A DNA stretch of 64,000 nucleotides from Roseateles_E cavernae. Lineage in GTDB: Bacteria; Pseudomonadota; Gammaproteobacteria; Burkholderiales; Burkholderiaceae_C. Under the pieces are notes generated by a model. It worked only from the letters and a program-made list of their open reading frames with translations. It ran no database searches and was not told the origin of the DNA. Position numbers and translations under genes: made by a program. The first letter of the stretch is position 1; every line of letters starts with the position of its first letter. Positions 1 through 8,816 of the stretch are shown one piece after another. The stretch spans positions 1,054,001 through 1,118,000 of the forward strand of contig NZ_JBDPLH010000001.1 in the NCBI RefSeq assembly GCF_040187885.1, in the 5' to 3' direction.

Positions 1-316
1 CCAGGGTGGCCGAGCGGGGCTCGTCGGTGTAGAGGCTCATCTCGCCGACCATCTGGCCGCGGGTGATCTCGCGCACCATGCGCTGGCGGCCGTCTTCGTC
101 GCTGATATAGGTGCGCAGCCGGCCGCTGACGGTCAGGTACATCGCGTCGCCGGGTTCGCCCTGGCTCATCAGGGTCTGGCCGCCGGCCAGTTCCACCCAT
201 TGCAGATGCTGCAGCAGCAAGGCCATTGCATCCGGCTCGATGTCGCCGAGAAAGCTGCGCAGATGGCGCATCAGCAGGTCGTCGAGGTACTGCGCGCGAA
301 CAAAAGCCTTGTTCAT
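1..316 (-). CDS. cyclic-nucleotide-binding domain protein, 5' part only
   Basis: Only the first 105 or so codons are in the window; the gene runs off the left edge. The translation begins MNKAFVRAQYLDDLL and carries a Crp-type effector-binding beta roll, with GEPGDAMYLTVSGRLR followed by the phosphate-cassette-like stretch VGEMSLYTDEPRSATL. The run VREITRGQMVGEMSL resembles the cNMP domain found at the N-terminus of bacterial NTE/patatin phospholipases, so that is the likeliest family; a Crp/Fnr regulator is the alternative. The missing C-terminal half would decide between them. It is transcribed divergently from the hydrolase gene at 442. Confidence 0.6.
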   Translation of the reverse strand, partial: MNKAFVRAQYLDDLLMRHLRSFLGDIEPDAMALLLQHLQWVELAGGQTLMSQGEPGDAMYLTVSGRLRTYISDEDGRQRMVREITRGQMVGEMSLYTDEPRSATL

Positions 317-441
317 GGTGCCTAACGATTTTTCTATTGTTGATGCGGCTCAGCGTTGCAATGTAACCGAGGGTTGGCGGCCTCGCCGCCGCAGTTCTGC
401 AGAATGGCGGCTTTGCACTTCGGTTCGAGCCCGCGCCTTCC

Positions 442-1086
442 ATGAGCCTGCAATACCTGACCCTGCCCGTGACCGCCTTCCAGCAGAACTGCTCCCTCGT
501 CTGGTGCGATGCCAGCCGTGAGGCGGCGGTGATCGATCCCGGCGGCGAGCTGCCGCGCCTGCTGGCGGCGGTGCGCGAGCATGACCTGACCCTGAAGGCG
601 ATCTGGTTGACCCATGCCCATATCGACCATGCCGGCGGCACCGGCGAGCTGGCGCGCAGCCAGGGCCTGCCCATCATCGGCCCGCACCCGGGCGACCAGT
701 TCTGGATTGACGGCCTGCCGCAGCAGAGCCAGATGTTCGGCTTCCCGCCGGCCGAGTCCTTCACGCCGACGCGCTGGCTAGCCGATGGCGACACGGTCAG
801 CATCGGCCAGGAGACCCTGCAGGTGCGGCATTGCCCGGGCCACACGCCGGGCCATGTGGTGTTTCACTCGGCGGCGGCCAAGCGCTGCTTTGTCGGCGAT
901 GTGCTGTTCGCCGGCAGCATCGGTCGCACCGATTTCCCCGGCGGCGACCACGCCACGCTGATTGCCTCGATCACGGGGCGGCTCTGGCCCATGGGCGATG
1001 ACACCGTCTTCATCCCCGGCCACGGCCCGGAGAGCAGCTTCGGCCGCGAGCGCCGCAGCAACCCTTATGTTAGGGATGACAGGTGA
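442..1086 (+). CDS. MBL-fold hydrolase, glyoxalase II-like (GloC/YcbL type)
   Basis: 214 aa, the usual length for the short GloC-type hydroxyacylglutathione hydrolases. The metal-binding motif THAHIDH (H58, H60, D62, H63) is intact. A second histidine cluster, HCPGHTPGH, lies near residue 138, followed by GDVLFAGSIGRTDFPGG, which is diagnostic of this subfamily, and the final metal ligand in IPGHGPES. The family hydrolyses S-lactoylglutathione and related thioesters in the methylglyoxal detoxification pathway in the cytosol. No partner gene is adjacent. The substrate is inferred from family membership; other thioesterase activities are possible. Confidence 0.85.
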   Translation: MSLQYLTLPVTAFQQNCSLVWCDASREAAVIDPGGELPRLLAAVREHDLTLKAIWLTHAHIDHAGGTGELARSQGLPIIGPHPGDQFWIDGLPQQSQMFGFPPAESFTPTRWLADGDTVSIGQETLQVRHCPGHTPGHVVFHSAAAKRCFVGDVLFAGSIGRTDFPGGDHATLIASITGRLWPMGDDTVFIPGHGPESSFGRERRSNPYVRDDR

Positions 1087-1192
1087 ATACTTCACAAACG
1101 CGGGCGCCAAGATTCACCGCCGCCGCACAAGACCTGGCCCTAAGCTTCTGATCACGCTGTCATCACTCGGTAGCGCTTCAGGGAGCTCAGCA

Positions 1193-1867
1193 ATGAATGC
1201 AATCGACTTGGCCACCGTTTCCGCCGTTTCCGCCGTTTCCACCGTTTCCCGCGGCACGGCCGTCCCCGAGCGCCGCCGCGCCGCCTCGCTGAGCAGCCAC
1301 TGGCTCGGCCTGGTGTTGGAGGAGCTGGACTACGGCGTACTGCTGCTGAACCAGCGCGGCGAGCTGCTGCACAGCAACCGCGCGGCCCGCCTGGCGATGG
1401 ATGCGCAACATCCGCTGCAGCTGCTGGGCGGCCAGCTGCGGGCGCGCTGCGCCAAGGATGTCAAACCGCTGTTCGAGGCGCTGGCCCATGCCGAGCGCGA
1501 GGGCCGGCGCTGCCTGCTGCGCCTGGGCGAGGGGGCCGAGCAGGCCAATGTGGTGGTGGTGCCGCTGAACCGCGATGTCGAGCAGGCGGCGGTGTTGCTG
1601 GTGCTGGAGCGGCGCGAGCTCTGCGGTGCACTGGCGACGCAGTGGTTCGCGCTGCGTTACGGCCTGACCCCGGCCGAGACCGAGGTGCTGAAGGCGCTCA
1701 GCGATGGCGCCGAGCCCAGCAGCGTGGCCCAGGCGCAGGGCGTGGCGATCTCGACCGTGCGCACCCAGATCCAGAGCATCCGGGCCAAATCCGGTGCGCC
1801 CAGCATCCGCGAGCTCTTGCGCCAGCTGGCGGTGCTGCCGCCGCTGATGTCGGCGCTGTACAACTGA
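1193..1867 (+). CDS. LuxR-family regulator with N-terminal PAS-like sensor region
   Basis: 224 aa. The ATG at 1193 is preferred over upstream in-frame starts, which would overlap the end of the hydrolase gene. A low-complexity N-terminus (about residues 8-19, from a 9-bp DNA repeat) is followed by a PAS-like region from about 38 to 125 (LEELDYGVLLLNQRGELLHSNRAA). The C-terminal helix-turn-helix of the LuxR/GerE type is clear: LTPAETEVLKALSDG, then VAISTVRTQIQSIRAKSG. No receiver domain is present, so the signal is probably a small ligand or redox cue sensed by the PAS-like domain. Target genes are unknown. The next gene, a Crp/Fnr regulator on the same strand, begins 68 bp downstream. Confidence 0.8.
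   Translation: MNAIDLATVSAVSAVSTVSRGTAVPERRRAASLSSHWLGLVLEELDYGVLLLNQRGELLHSNRAARLAMDAQHPLQLLGGQLRARCAKDVKPLFEALAHAEREGRRCLLRLGEGAEQANVVVVPLNRDVEQAAVLLVLERRELCGALATQWFALRYGLTPAETEVLKALSDGAEPSSVAQAQGVAISTVRTQIQSIRAKSGAPSIRELLRQLAVLPPLMSALYN
1214..1249 (+). repeat. four tandem copies of a 9-bp repeat inside the LuxR gene
   Basis: Four consecutive 9-bp units (A/G)CCGTTTCC lie just after the start of the LuxR-family gene. Being multiples of three, they encode T-V-S, A-V-S, A-V-S, T-V-S in frame. Units one and four start with A, two and three with G. Slippage would change the length of the N-terminal tail without breaking the frame. Confidence 0.9.
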
Positions 1868-1935
1868 CGCCCGGGCCTACATCCCGTAACATCTGGCGCA
1901 GGAGGCGTGGCTTGTTGCCACGTAAGCCGCGCCGC

Positions 1936-2571
1936 ATGGATAGCAGCACCGTTCTCGCGCAGATCTTCGAGCCCGCGCTGGCCGATCTGCCGCCCGCGCT
2001 GGCGGCACTGGCCGCGCGCGGCGTGGTGCGCAGCTACCGTCGCGGCACCGTGCTGATCGAGGAAGGCACGCAGGGCGACAGCCTCTACCTGGTGCTGTCG
2101 GGCCGATTGCGGGCCTATGGCTGCGATGCCCGTGGCCGCGAGATCACCTACAGCGTCTACGGCGTCGGCGACTATGTCGGCGAGATGAGCCTGGACGGCG
2201 GGCCGCGCGCGGCCAGCGTCATCACCGAGGAGACCAGCCGCTGCGTGCTGCTGACGCGCGAGAGCATCCTGGCCCATATCGCCGCGCATCCCGAGTTCGC
2301 GCTGGAACTGCTGAGCAAGGTGATACGCCTGGCCCGCGCCGCGACGCTGTCGGCCAAGCAGATGGCGCTGCACGATGTCTATGGCCGGCTCAAGGCCCTG
2401 CTGGAGAGCGGGCCCCAGGAGCGGCTGACCCACCAGGCGATGGCGCAGCGCCTGGGCTGCTCGCGCGAGATGGTCTCCAAGCTGATGAAGGACCTGGAGC
2501 TGGGCGGCTACCTGGTGCGCAGCTCGGCCGGGCGCTACGAGCTGCGCAAGGCGCTGCCGGCGCGCTGGTGA
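1936..2571 (+). CDS. Crp/Fnr-family transcriptional regulator
   Basis: 211 aa starting MDSSTVLAQIFEPAL; the longer reading frame upstream overlaps the LuxR gene and is not used. Residues 25-125 form a cNMP-binding-like beta roll (GTQGDSLYLVLSGRLRAYG, then YVGEMSLDGGPRAASVITE). Residues 160-200 are a Crp-type winged helix with the recognition part GCSREMVSKLMKDLE. No Fnr-type cysteine cluster is present, so this is not an iron-sulfur oxygen sensor. The effector could be cAMP, c-di-GMP or another ligand and cannot be told from sequence. It lies tail to tail with the M48 protease gene, with 17 bp between the two stop codons. Confidence 0.85.
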   Translation: MDSSTVLAQIFEPALADLPPALAALAARGVVRSYRRGTVLIEEGTQGDSLYLVLSGRLRAYGCDARGREITYSVYGVGDYVGEMSLDGGPRAASVITEETSRCVLLTRESILAHIAAHPEFALELLSKVIRLARAATLSAKQMALHDVYGRLKALLESGPQERLTHQAMAQRLGCSREMVSKLMKDLELGGYLVRSSAGRYELRKALPARW

Positions 2572-2588
2572 GGCGCCGGCCGCGCGCT

Positions 2589-3554
2589 TCAGGAGCGCTT
2601 GCGCAGCGGCGGTGCCACCTCGAACTGCTTGGCCGGCTTCTCCGCCCGCGCATACAGGCCCTCGACCTTGGGAATATTGGCCTCGATATCGCGGATGCGG
2701 GTCGGCCCGGCCGGGTGGGTGGACAGCCATTGCGGCGGCGCGCCTTCGCTGGCCTTGCCCATCTTCTGCCACAGGCTGACGCCGGCCTCGGGCCGGTAGC
2801 CGGCGCGCGCGCCGAGCTCCAGGCCCACCAGATCGGCCTCGGTCTCGTCCTCGCGGCTGAATTTCAGGGTCAGCAGCTGGCCGCCCATATTCAGCAAGGT
2901 GTCGCCGACATTGCCCAGGCCCAGCAGGCTGGACAGCAGGCCGGCGCCGACCCGGGTGGCCGTGGTCTTGGCCATGCGCTCGCGCGCATGCTCGCGCAGC
3001 GCGTGGGCGATCTCATGGCCCATGATGGCCGCGACCTCGTCGTCATCGAGCTTGAGCTTTTCGAGGATGCCGTAATAGAAGGCGATCTTGCCGCCCGGCA
3101 TGCAGAAGGCGTTGAGCTGCTCGCTGCCGAGCAGATTGACCTCCCAGCGCCACTGCCGCGCGCGCGGGTTCCAGCCATAGGACTGCGGCACGATGCGCTC
3201 GGCGATCGCGCGCAGGCGCAGCAGCTGCGGATGGTTGGCCGGCGCCAGCACGCCCTTTTGCTTGGCCTCGGCCATCATCTGCTGGTACTGCTGGGCGCCG
3301 GCGTTCTCGACCTGCTCGGCCGGCACCAGGCTGGTCAGCTTGCTCTGCTTGCCGACATTGACGCCCTCCTGGGCCCAGGCGGGCAGGCCGGCCAGCGTGG
3401 CGCCGCCGGCCAGCAGGCCGGTGAACAGCCGGCGCTTCGGCAGGGCCGGCGCCGCGTCCCCGCAGGCGCGGCAGTCGCAGCGGCCGAAGCCATAGCGCGG
3501 CGCGCTGGGCAGATGAGGATTCTCAAGAACCTGAAAGTGGGTGTGTTCAGCCAT
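2589..3554 (-). CDS. M48-family metalloprotease, exported
   Basis: 321 aa. The zinc motif HEIAH lies at residues 180-184, followed by the third-ligand region EDETEADLVGLEL, typical of peptidase M48B proteins such as BepA and LoiP. A twin-arginine-like segment, KRRLFTGLLAGGATLAGLPAWAQ, spans about residues 40-62 and suggests export to the periplasm, where such proteases trim or chaperone outer-membrane proteins. Unusually, the export signal is preceded by some 39 residues including GRCDCRACG (a CxCxxC cluster), and no in-frame Met occurs closer to the signal. It is convergent with the Crp/Fnr gene and divergent from the flavin reductase gene. Confidence 0.85.
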   Translation of the reverse strand: MAEHTHFQVLENPHLPSAPRYGFGRCDCRACGDAAPALPKRRLFTGLLAGGATLAGLPAWAQEGVNVGKQSKLTSLVPAEQVENAGAQQYQQMMAEAKQKGVLAPANHPQLLRLRAIAERIVPQSYGWNPRARQWRWEVNLLGSEQLNAFCMPGGKIAFYYGILEKLKLDDDEVAAIMGHEIAHALREHARERMAKTTATRVGAGLLSSLLGLGNVGDTLLNMGGQLLTLKFSREDETEADLVGLELGARAGYRPEAGVSLWQKMGKASEGAPPQWLSTHPAGPTRIRDIEANIPKVEGLYARAEKPAKQFEVAPPLRKRS

Positions 3555-3628
3555 GGGGGCTATTTTGGGACAGATTCCGATTTGTCCAGCGCCGAGCCCG
3601 GTGATGCCTGCTGAAGGACAATCGCGCC

Positions 3629-4135
3629 ATGTCCAGCACCCCCCCTTCCGTCGCCGGTTTCGACAGCCAGCAATTCCGCTCGGCCTTGGGCATGTTCGCC
3701 ACCGGCGTCACCATCGTCACCGCGCGCGCCGATGACGGCAGCCTGGTGGGGCTGACCGCCAACTCCTTCAACTCGGTGTCGCTGGCGCCGCCGCTGGTGC
3801 TGTGGAGCCTGGCGATGAAGGCCGGCTCGATGCCGGTGTTCAGCCGCGGCTCGCATTACGCGATCAACATCCTGGCGGCCGACCAGAAGGCCCTGGCCCA
3901 GCGCTTCGCGACCCGCGACATCGACCGCTTTGCCGGCGTTCCCTGGCGCGAGGGCGCCGGTGGCGCCCCGGTGCTGGAGGGTGTCGCGGCGGTGTTCGAA
4001 TGCGCCAACCGCAGCCAGTACCAGGAGGGCGACCATGTGATCTTCGTCGGCGAGGTCGAGAGCTGCCACTGGGCGCCGAATGCCCAGCCGCTGATCTTCC
4101 ACGGCGGGCGCTACTACACCGAGCTGCCGATCTAG
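3629..4135 (+). CDS. flavin reductase domain protein (FMN-binding)
   Basis: 168 aa with the flavin-reductase-like fold: RSALGMFATGVTIVTARADDG, then GLTANSFNSVSLAPPLVLWSL, and the terminal HGGRYYTEL. These are hallmarks of NAD(P)H:FMN/FAD oxidoreductases that supply reduced flavin to two-component monooxygenases. AAGGA lies a few bases upstream of the ATG. No oxygenase component is adjacent, so the partner and physiological substrate are unknown. The cell location is cytosolic. Confidence 0.85.
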   Translation: MSSTPPSVAGFDSQQFRSALGMFATGVTIVTARADDGSLVGLTANSFNSVSLAPPLVLWSLAMKAGSMPVFSRGSHYAINILAADQKALAQRFATRDIDRFAGVPWREGAGGAPVLEGVAAVFECANRSQYQEGDHVIFVGEVESCHWAPNAQPLIFHGGRYYTELPI

Positions 4136-4157
4136 CAAGGCTTGGCGCCATCGATGA

Positions 4158-4182
4158 GATAATGCGAATCGTTCGCATTATC
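4158..4182. promoter_or_regulatory. Fur box upstream of the heme-signalling operon
   Basis: A perfect inverted repeat with 11-bp arms (GATAATGCGAA and TTCGCATTATC) around a 3-bp centre, closely matching the GATAAT...ATTATC layout of the Fur consensus. It ends 10 bp before the ATG of the sigma-factor gene. This implies iron-dependent repression of the whole operon by Fur. Confidence 0.9.
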
Positions 4183-4192
4183 AAATCAGCCG

Positions 4193-4714
4193 ATGAGCGC
4201 CCCGTCCACCCTCCTCGATCCCCTGGCCCAGCTCTACCGCCAGCACCATGGCTGGCTGCTGGGCTGGCTGCGCCGCCGGCTGGGCAGCCCGGAGACGGCG
4301 GCCGAGCTGGCGCAGGACACCTTCGAGCGCCTGCTGCGCCAGCCCGCGCTGCTGAGCCAGCTGCAGGCGCCGCGCGCCTTTCTCAGCACCGTGGCCCATG
4401 GCCTGCTGGTCAACCACTGCCAGCGCCGCGACCTGGAGCGGGCCTATCTCGAGGCCCTGGCCCTGCTGGCGCCGGACAGCCATCCCTCGCCCGAGCAGCA
4501 GGCCCAGACCCTGGAGCTGCTGTTGGCCGTGCAGCGCCTGCTGGCGGGCCTGGCCGAGCGGCCGCGCCGCGCCTTTCTGCTGGCCCGGCTGGAGGGCCTG
4601 GGCTATGCCGAGATCGCCGCCCGGCTGGGCGTGTCCGAGCGCATGGTCAAGAACTATATGGCCCAGGTGATGCTGCATTGCCTGCGGCTGCGCCAGCAGG
4701 GCGGTGGATTGTGA
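4193..4714 (+). CDS. ECF sigma factor, FecI/HurI type
   Basis: 173 aa. Region 2 (LYRQHHGWLLGWLRRRLG, then AAELAQDTFERLLRQP) and region 4 (LLARLEGLGYAEIAARLGVSERMVKNYM) match iron-responsive ECF sigma factors. In the family this sigma is released when the outer-membrane receptor is occupied and the anti-sigma is processed; it then transcribes the receptor gene. The order sigma, FecR-like protein, STN-bearing receptor is the same as in Bordetella hurI-hurR-bhuR and fecIRA. A Fur box sits directly upstream. The next gene starts 61 bp downstream. Confidence 0.9.
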   Translation: MSAPSTLLDPLAQLYRQHHGWLLGWLRRRLGSPETAAELAQDTFERLLRQPALLSQLQAPRAFLSTVAHGLLVNHCQRRDLERAYLEALALLAPDSHPSPEQQAQTLELLLAVQRLLAGLAERPRRAFLLARLEGLGYAEIAARLGVSERMVKNYMAQVMLHCLRLRQQGGGL

Positions 4715-4775
4715 GCCCCCGCCCGGCCGCTCCGAAGGGGGCTTGCACCGCAGTGCGCAGCACGGAGGTTTCCCA

Positions 4776-5741
4776 ATGAGCGGGCCCGACAGCCGGGTGC
4801 TGGCGCAGGCGGCCGACTGGTTCGCCCGCCTGCAGGACCCGGCCCTGAGCGAGCCGGAGCGCCGGCGCTGGCAGGCCTGGTGGCAGGCCTCGCCCCAGCA
4901 CGCGGCGGCCTGGCGCGAGGTCGAAGCGGTCTGGGGAAGCCTGAGCCCCTTGCAGGGCCTGCCGCTGGCCCAGGAAACACTGGCGCGCGCCGGGCTGCAG
5001 CGCCGCCGTCTGCTCAAGCGCAGCGGCGCCGCGCTGCTGGGCCTGGGCGGTGTGGCCACGTTGGGCTGGCAGATCCAGGCCCAGCATCCGCTGGCCGATC
5101 TGCGCACGGCGGTCGGCCAGAGCGGCCACTGGACCCTGGCCGATGGCGCCGAGCTCTGGCTCAACAGCGCCAGCGCCGCCGATCTGCGCGAGGACGGCAG
5201 CCGACGCCGCGTGCAGCTGCGCCACGGCGAGCTGCTGCTGGACAGCCGCAGCGACCGCCCGGCCCTGCCCCGGGTGCTGCAGCTGGACACGCCGCTGGGC
5301 CAGCTGCGCCCGCTGGGCGTGCTGGGCGCGCGGATGGCGATGCTGCTGGAAGAGGGCGGCCGGCAGGGTCTCTTGAGCGTGTACAGCGGCGTGGTCGAGC
5401 TGCGGCACCGGCGCGGCCAGACCCGCCGCATCGAGGCCGGCCAGAGCCTGCGCCTGAGCGCTCAGTCGGCCGCCGCGCCGCTGCGGCCGGCGAGGGCGCT
5501 GCGCGAGGCCTGGACGCGCGGCCTGCTGGTGGCCGAGCAGCTGCGGCTGGACGAATTCCTGCGCGAGCTCGCGCGGCATCGCCACGGCCGGCTCGACTGC
5601 GCCGAGGCGCTGGCGGCGCGGCGCCTGGTCGGTGCCTACCCGCTGCGCGATACCGAGGCCAGCCTGGCCGCGGCGGTGGCCAGCCTGGGTCTGCGCACGC
5701 GCACCGTGCTGCCGGGCTGGACCCGCGTGGTCAGCGCCTGA
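4776..5741 (+). CDS. FecR/HurR-type anti-sigma factor
   Basis: 321 aa from the ATG at 4776, chosen because CGGAGG lies 8 bases upstream; the frame is open further upstream but lacks such a site. Residues 8-50 form the cytoplasmic sigma-binding domain (DWFARLQDPALSEPERRRW, then AAWREVEAVWGSL). A hydrophobic segment near residue 75 (RRRLLKRSGAALLGLGGVATLGW) would cross the inner membrane. The FecR periplasmic domain follows, with DLRTAVGQSGHWTLADGAELWL, and the C-terminal region should contact the receptor signalling domain. It relays receptor occupancy to the sigma factor. Confidence 0.88.
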   Translation: MSGPDSRVLAQAADWFARLQDPALSEPERRRWQAWWQASPQHAAAWREVEAVWGSLSPLQGLPLAQETLARAGLQRRRLLKRSGAALLGLGGVATLGWQIQAQHPLADLRTAVGQSGHWTLADGAELWLNSASAADLREDGSRRRVQLRHGELLLDSRSDRPALPRVLQLDTPLGQLRPLGVLGARMAMLLEEGGRQGLLSVYSGVVELRHRRGQTRRIEAGQSLRLSAQSAAAPLRPARALREAWTRGLLVAEQLRLDEFLRELARHRHGRLDCAEALAARRLVGAYPLRDTEASLAAAVASLGLRTRTVLPGWTRVVSA

Positions 5742-5833
5742 AACTTTTTCCGGTGGCGACTTCCCTTTCGGAGCGCTCGTCTGGCATGGGATTCGAAAGC
5801 CTCCCAATTCCAGGCAGCCACGCACTCCTTTTG

Positions 5834-8803
5834 ATGAGCTCCGATCCGATGACCCACTTTTCTTTCGTCCAAGCGCGGCTGCGCCCCAGCCTGCTGTCGC
5901 TGGCGCTGCAATCGGCCGCGCTGGCCACGCTGGGCCTGGGGGCTGCCGCCCAGGCCCAGCAGTCGACAACAGCCACCCAGCGCTACGAGCTGGCGGCCGG
6001 CCCGCTGGCCGAGCTGCTGCCGCGTTTTGCCAGCCAGTCCGGCCTGCTGATCTCGGCCGATGCGGGCCTGACCCAGGGGCGGCAGAGCCCCGGCCTGCGC
6101 GGCGACTACAGCCCGCGCGAAGGCCTGGCCGCGCTGCTGGCCGGCACCGGCCTGCTGGCCCAGCCCGGCGCCAAGGGCATCCTGACCCTGCAGCCGGCGC
6201 CCGCCGGCGCGCTGCAGCTGGGCAGCCTGCGCGTGCAGGGCGAGCAGGCGGCCCAGGCCGCCGGCCTGTCCCTGCACGCCTCCAGCGCCGAGGCCCAGGC
6301 CGCACCCTATCGCCAGGCCGGCTCCTCGGCCCACATCACGCGCGAAACGCTGGAACGTTTTCGCGGCACCTCGCCGGCCGAGATGCTGAAAGGCCAGGCC
6401 GGCGTGCAGATGGGCGACATCCGCAACGGCCACGCGCTGGACGTGAATATCCGCGGCATCCAGGGCCAGGGCCGGGTGCCGGTGGTGATCGACGGCAGCC
6501 AGCAGTCGCTGGAGGTCTATCGCGGCTATGCCGGCCAGCAGCAGCGCAGCTATCTGGACCCCGACCTGATCGGCAGCGTGACCATAGAGAAAGGCCCGAA
6601 CCTGAGCCTGGACGGGGCCGGCGCGATCGGCGGCGTGGTCAGCATGCAGACCCTGGGTGCGCTCGACATCCTGGATGCCGAGCAGAGCCAGGGCTGGCGG
6701 CTGCGCGGCGGCGTGGCTGACAACAGCGTGAGCCCGCAGACCGGCTTCCAGGTGCTCAACCGCAGCGGGCGCGGCGAGCTGCTGTCGCCGAAAAGCCATG
6801 TCGCTTCGGCCGCCTGGGCCAGCCGCAGCGAGGGCCTGGACCTGGTGGCCGCCTATGTGCACCGCTCCCAGGGCAATTACTTCGCCGGCACCAAGGGCAT
6901 CGAGCGCTACCGAGGCAACACCCGCAGTGGCGGTGGCACCGGCATGAACCCCGATCCGGTGTCCGAGTACTACCGGGCCGGCGAGGAGGTGCTGAACACC
7001 CACAGCGTCAACGACTCCCTGCTGCTCAAGAGCACCTGGCGCCCCAACCCCGACCAGGCGCTGGAGCTGGGCCTGCGCCATCTGAAGGCCGAGTACGGCG
7101 AGGTCATGCCCTCGGCCATCTCGCGCACGCCGGCCTCCAACGAATGGGTCAAGTACGCCGACCCCGAGAACACCATGCAGCAGTTCGAGCCCGGCCGCAT
7201 GAAGCTGAGCGCGCTGACCGCCCAGCACCGCTGGCAGCCGGCCGGCCAGTCGCTGATCGACCTGAAGAGCCGGCTCTGGCTGACCCGCAGCGACAGCACG
7301 ATGTTCAATGCGGTGATGGGTTCGGCCCCGGTCGGGCGCGACCTGCCCAGCAACCAGATGGGCGACCCGCAGGGCGCGAGCTATGCCCATGCGCTGCGCT
7401 CCAATGTGCGCGGCCAGCGCTGGGGCGGCCAGGTCGGCAACAGCTCGATCGTCTTCATCGGCGAGCAGCAGTCGCTGGAGGCGAAGTACGGCCTGTCCTA
7501 CACCCATGAGAAGACCGGCCCCGGCAGCGCCACCCCGGTGGTCGAGGCCGATCTGCGCAACAACCGCTATGTGCGCTCGGCGGTGCGCAAGGAGGCCAGC
7601 CTCGTCGGCTCGCTGGAGTGGAAGCCCGTCGAGGCGCTGAGCCTGCTGGCCGGCGGCCGGCTGATCCAGTACGAGGTGCGCGACCTGAACCGCCGTGCCC
7701 ACGTGACCGAGAAGATCAAGGTGCCGCGCCGCGCCGTCCATGTCTACAAGAACGGCAAGGCGCTGGAATACGTGACCTGGTACCCGGACGCCCAGGGCCG
7801 GTTCACCGAGGCCTCGCTGCGCGCCAGCCCGCACCGCCTGGGCACCCTGGCCGATCTGGGCTTCGACAGCTGGAAGGCCTTCGCGCCGAACAACGGCGCC
7901 TATATGGACCAGATCGCCAGCGCCTGGCGCTATGACGAGCCGCTGCGCCGCAAGGGCAGCAGGTTCGCGCCCAGCTTCAGCGCCAGCTACCGACCGGGCG
8001 AGGACAGCCTCATCTACGCCCGCTATGCCGAGGGCTTCAAGATGCCCAGCGTGTTCGAGGCCACGGTGGGCAACCACTTCATCACCCCCAACCCCGACCT
8101 GCGCCCCGAGCGCAACCGCAGCTGGGAGCTGGGCGCCAGCGCCAGCCTGCGCGGCGTCTGGGCCGCCCAGGACCGGCTGTCGCTGAAGCTGGCACGCTTT
8201 GACAACCGCATCCGCGACTACATCACCCGCAGCTACGACCCCAGCAGCTACAGCTTCACGATGAGCAATATGGCGCGCTTCGAGACCGCCGGCTGGGAGC
8301 TGCAGAGCGCCTACGACCGCGGCAGCTTCTTCGCCGATGTCTCGGCCAGCTATTACGACCGCGCCCGCACCTGCGACCCGGCCACCGGCGCCGCGCTGCG
8401 CAATGCCAGGTACGGCGTCAAGAACGCGCCCGACTGCGCCGACGGCGGCTTCGGCGGCAGCTATGCCAACACCCAGAACCCGCCCAAGTTCAGCCTCAAC
8501 ACCACGCTGGGTGCGCGCCTGCTGCAGCAAGACCTGACCCTCGGTACCCGCATCGTGCGCAATAGCGCGCCGCTGCACCGGCTCGATCAGCCCTGGAACA
8601 CCAACGCCTACACCACCCTGCAGCAGTACTACCCCGCGACCCTGATCGTCGACCTGTTCGCCAGCTACCGGCTGCGCAAGAACACCCAGCTCAACGTCGC
8701 GGTCGACAACCTCGGCGACCGCTACTACCTGGACCCGCTGGCGCTGTCGCCGATGCCGGCGCCGGGCCGCAGCCTGCGCGTCGACCTGAGCCTGAAATTC
8801 TGA
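5834..8803 (+). CDS. TonB-dependent heme receptor with STN signalling domain
   Basis: 989 aa from MSSDPMTHFS; an ATG at 5849 is an equally plausible start, and neither has a strong ribosome site. A signal peptide ends near AAAQAQQ. An STN secretin/TonB domain follows (RYELAAGPLAELLPRFASQSG), which is the hallmark of receptors that signal to FecR proteins. The plug begins near ITRETLERFRGTSPAEMLKG, and the barrel carries FKMPSVFEATVG and NPDLRPERNRSWELG, which correspond to the FRAP and NPDL motifs of heme receptors such as HasR, BhuR and HemR. The protein ends in the typical aromatic strand VDLSLKF. Heme or hemoprotein specificity is inferred from these motifs and the adjacent heme oxygenase. 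Confidence 0.85.
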   Translation: MSSDPMTHFSFVQARLRPSLLSLALQSAALATLGLGAAAQAQQSTTATQRYELAAGPLAELLPRFASQSGLLISADAGLTQGRQSPGLRGDYSPREGLAALLAGTGLLAQPGAKGILTLQPAPAGALQLGSLRVQGEQAAQAAGLSLHASSAEAQAAPYRQAGSSAHITRETLERFRGTSPAEMLKGQAGVQMGDIRNGHALDVNIRGIQGQGRVPVVIDGSQQSLEVYRGYAGQQQRSYLDPDLIGSVTIEKGPNLSLDGAGAIGGVVSMQTLGALDILDAEQSQGWRLRGGVADNSVSPQTGFQVLNRSGRGELLSPKSHVASAAWASRSEGLDLVAAYVHRSQGNYFAGTKGIERYRGNTRSGGGTGMNPDPVSEYYRAGEEVLNTHSVNDSLLLKSTWRPNPDQALELGLRHLKAEYGEVMPSAISRTPASNEWVKYADPENTMQQFEPGRMKLSALTAQHRWQPAGQSLIDLKSRLWLTRSDSTMFNAVMGSAPVGRDLPSNQMGDPQGASYAHALRSNVRGQRWGGQVGNSSIVFIGEQQSLEAKYGLSYTHEKTGPGSATPVVEADLRNNRYVRSAVRKEASLVGSLEWKPVEALSLLAGGRLIQYEVRDLNRRAHVTEKIKVPRRAVHVYKNGKALEYVTWYPDAQGRFTEASLRASPHRLGTLADLGFDSWKAFAPNNGAYMDQIASAWRYDEPLRRKGSRFAPSFSASYRPGEDSLIYARYAEGFKMPSVFEATVGNHFITPNPDLRPERNRSWELGASASLRGVWAAQDRLSLKLARFDNRIRDYITRSYDPSSYSFTMSNMARFETAGWELQSAYDRGSFFADVSASYYDRARTCDPATGAALRNARYGVKNAPDCADGGFGGSYANTQNPPKFSLNTTLGARLLQQDLTLGTRIVRNSAPLHRLDQPWNTNAYTTLQQYYPATLIVDLFASYRLRKNTQLNVAVDNLGDRYYLDPLALSPMPAPGRSLRVDLSLKF

Positions 8804-8816
8804 ACGGAGGCCCCCG

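Noticed and set aside
4647..6305. Long minus-strand frame opposite the sigma, anti-sigma and receptor genes
   Set aside because: Pro/Arg/Ala-rich shadow of the real plus-strand genes; no ribosome site and no domain.
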